The position numbers and the translations under genes were made by a program. Below the pieces are notes generated by a model. The model ran no database searches and was not told the DNA's origin. It saw nothing but the letters and a program-made list of their open reading frames with translations. DNA of 64,000 nt from Flavobacterium daemonense (lineage in GTDB: Bacteria; Bacteroidota; Bacteroidia; Flavobacteriales; Flavobacteriaceae): assembly GCF_007341385.1 (NCBI RefSeq), contig NZ_VJYD01000004.1, positions 248,001 through 312,000 of the forward strand. Direction: 5' to 3'. The stretch's first letter is position 1, and each line of letters opens with the position of its first letter. Shown one piece after another: positions 63,901 to 64,000 of the stretch.

Positions 63901-64000
63901 CCGGGAAATTCTCAGCTGCCGAAATTAAACGCGCAATTGCCGTTGGCACTTTATTTTCGATATGATCGATTTCTCCATTCAATTTATCTCCAATAGGAAA
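60992..64000 (-). CDS. icmF: Fused acyl-CoA mutase IcmF (partial, N-terminal B12 domain cut off)
   Basis: The frame is open to the window edge; at least 1002 codons are present. After a linker comes a MeaB/MeaI-like GTPase ([43 protein letters not shown]). The mutase large domain follows, with [49 protein letters not shown] and [15 protein letters not shown]. By eye, the residues that separate isobutyryl-CoA from methylmalonyl-CoA mutases are Phe (RMFAGEGG) and Gln (QAQNTC), the isobutyryl type. The missing start should encode the cobalamin-binding domain. Likely role: reversible isobutyryl-/butyryl-CoA isomerisation with built-in repair GTPase. Confidence 0.95.
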   Translation of the reverse strand, partial: FPIGDKLNGEIDHIENKVPTAIARLISAAENFPEIAKPVFDKIHDSNASSKIPVLGITGTGGAGKSSLVDELVRRFLIDFPEKTIGLISVDPSKRKTGGALLGDRIRMNAINNPRVYMRSLATRQSNLALSKYVAEAIQVLKAAKYDLIILETSGIGQSDTEIMDHSDVSLYVMTPEFGAATQLEKIDMLDFADLVALNKFDKRGALDALRDVKKQYQRNHNLWDKNPDEMPVFGTIASQFNDPGMNTLYKAIMDKVVEKTASDLKSTFTITKEMSEKIFVIPPHRTRYLSEIAENNRSYDETAISQQKVAQKLYGIFKTIESVSGKVPQINKAGIDDSTVLPSGIQEHDENRIFLNLLLNQFDKVKMDLDPYNWEIILNWDEKVAKYKNPVYSFKVRDKEIKIATHSESLSHLQIPKIALPKYEGWGDILRWNLQENVPGEFPFASGLYPFKREGEDPSRMFAGEGGPERTNKRFHYVSAGMPAKRLSTAFDSVTLYGNDPDLRPDIYGKIGNAGVSICCLDDAKKLYSGFDLVHALTSVSMTINGPAPMLLGFFMNAAIDQQCEIYIKANDLEKEVEAKINKLYKEKGIERPKYQGDLPDGNNGLGLMLLGVTGDEVLPLDVYNEIKIKTLSQVRGTVQADILKEDQAQNTCIFSPEFALRLMGDVQEYFITKNVRNFYSVSISGYHIAEAGANPITQLAFTLSNGFTYVEYYLSRGMNINDFGPNLSFFFSNGVDPEYSVIGRVARKIWAKAMKNKYGANERAQMLKYHIQTSGRSLHAQEIDFNDIRTTLQALYAIYDNCNSLHTNAYDEAITTPTEESVRRAMAIQLIINKELGLAKNENPIQGSFIIEELTDLVEAAVLQEFDRITERGGVLGAMETMYQRSKIQEESLYYETLKHNGDFPIVGVNTFLSSKGSPTVIPAEVIRATEEEKQYQITMLDNLHKFHEEKVNEHLNTLQQAAIKNENLFDHLMEAIKVCSLGQITSALFEVGGQYRRNM

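Noticed and set aside
60992-64000. Methylmalonyl-CoA mutase-like Tyr in the GLYPFKR stretch of IcmF
   Set aside because: Aligning the FAGEGG segment with the mutase QYAGFS segment puts Phe, not this Tyr, at the specificity position; the enzyme looks like normal IcmF.
1-64000. tRNA, rRNA, prophage, insertion sequence or defence-system genes
   Set aside because: Nothing with matching structure or protein motifs was found on either strand by reading; absence is based on inspection only.

Overview
The window looks like a Flavobacterium-type chromosome (Bacteroidota). The evidence is the AT-rich sequence, lipoprotein signal peptides ending in SC, TAnnTTTG-type -7 promoter boxes, the gliding gene gldI, a glutamine synthetase III, a SusD-type outer-membrane protein and many T9SS-era flavobacterial families. 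No tRNA, rRNA, phage, insertion sequence or CRISPR array was recognised.

Bases 1-12938 (all +) are the tail of a polysaccharide-utilization-like locus. It holds the SusD C-terminus, an arylsulfotransferase-like lipoprotein, a TsdA-like dihaem cytochrome c, a large putative glycoside hydrolase, a DUF5107-TPR protein, an M1 aminopeptidase and a DUF3472 protein. A convergent block (13091-19194, -) has OsmC, two multi-LysM proteins and guaA. Bases 19453-35000 are mostly housekeeping and membrane genes: cbpA-cbpM, a RidA-like protein, a ClC channel, a DHH phosphoesterase followed by gldI and two cyclophilin-FKBP fusions, an EamA transporter, a DoxX-like protein, aquaporin, a fatty-acid hydroxylase and an M61 peptidase. 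Bases 35184-40397 (-) carry a GH92 mannosidase, an acetyltransferase, an unknown gene and purM.

Bases 40579-46097 (-) are a complete curli-type amyloid operon: csgA, an internal terminator, csgB-like, csgE, csgF, csgG and a propeller lipoprotein. Several components have unusual extensions: a CsgC/H-like domain on CsgE, a barrel-like tail on CsgG and a Gly-Thr repeat in CsgF. Next come divergent glnN (GSIII) and glnA (GSII), then terC, a collagen-like lipoprotein, an esterase and an AraC regulator.

Bases 54346-57293 hold the most unusual region: three tandem near-identical small secreted proteins plus one diverged relative. The three are preceded by a conserved element of about 110 bp and a TTG-23 nt-TAATTT promoter whose spacer diverges in sequence but not in length. 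A partial extra copy of the element lies upstream of the divergent AraC gene, which suggests a small dedicated regulon. The end of the window has an orphan TPR protein, an alpha/beta hydrolase, a frameshifted ABC-ATPase-like gene and the fused acyl-CoA mutase icmF, cut by the window edge.

Intergenic regions are rich in dispersed inverted repeats. These include REP-like palindromes with co-varying arms beside an ATAT(C/T)GGTAGAAA box, and several families of long hairpins of the GTCATTTCGA type.
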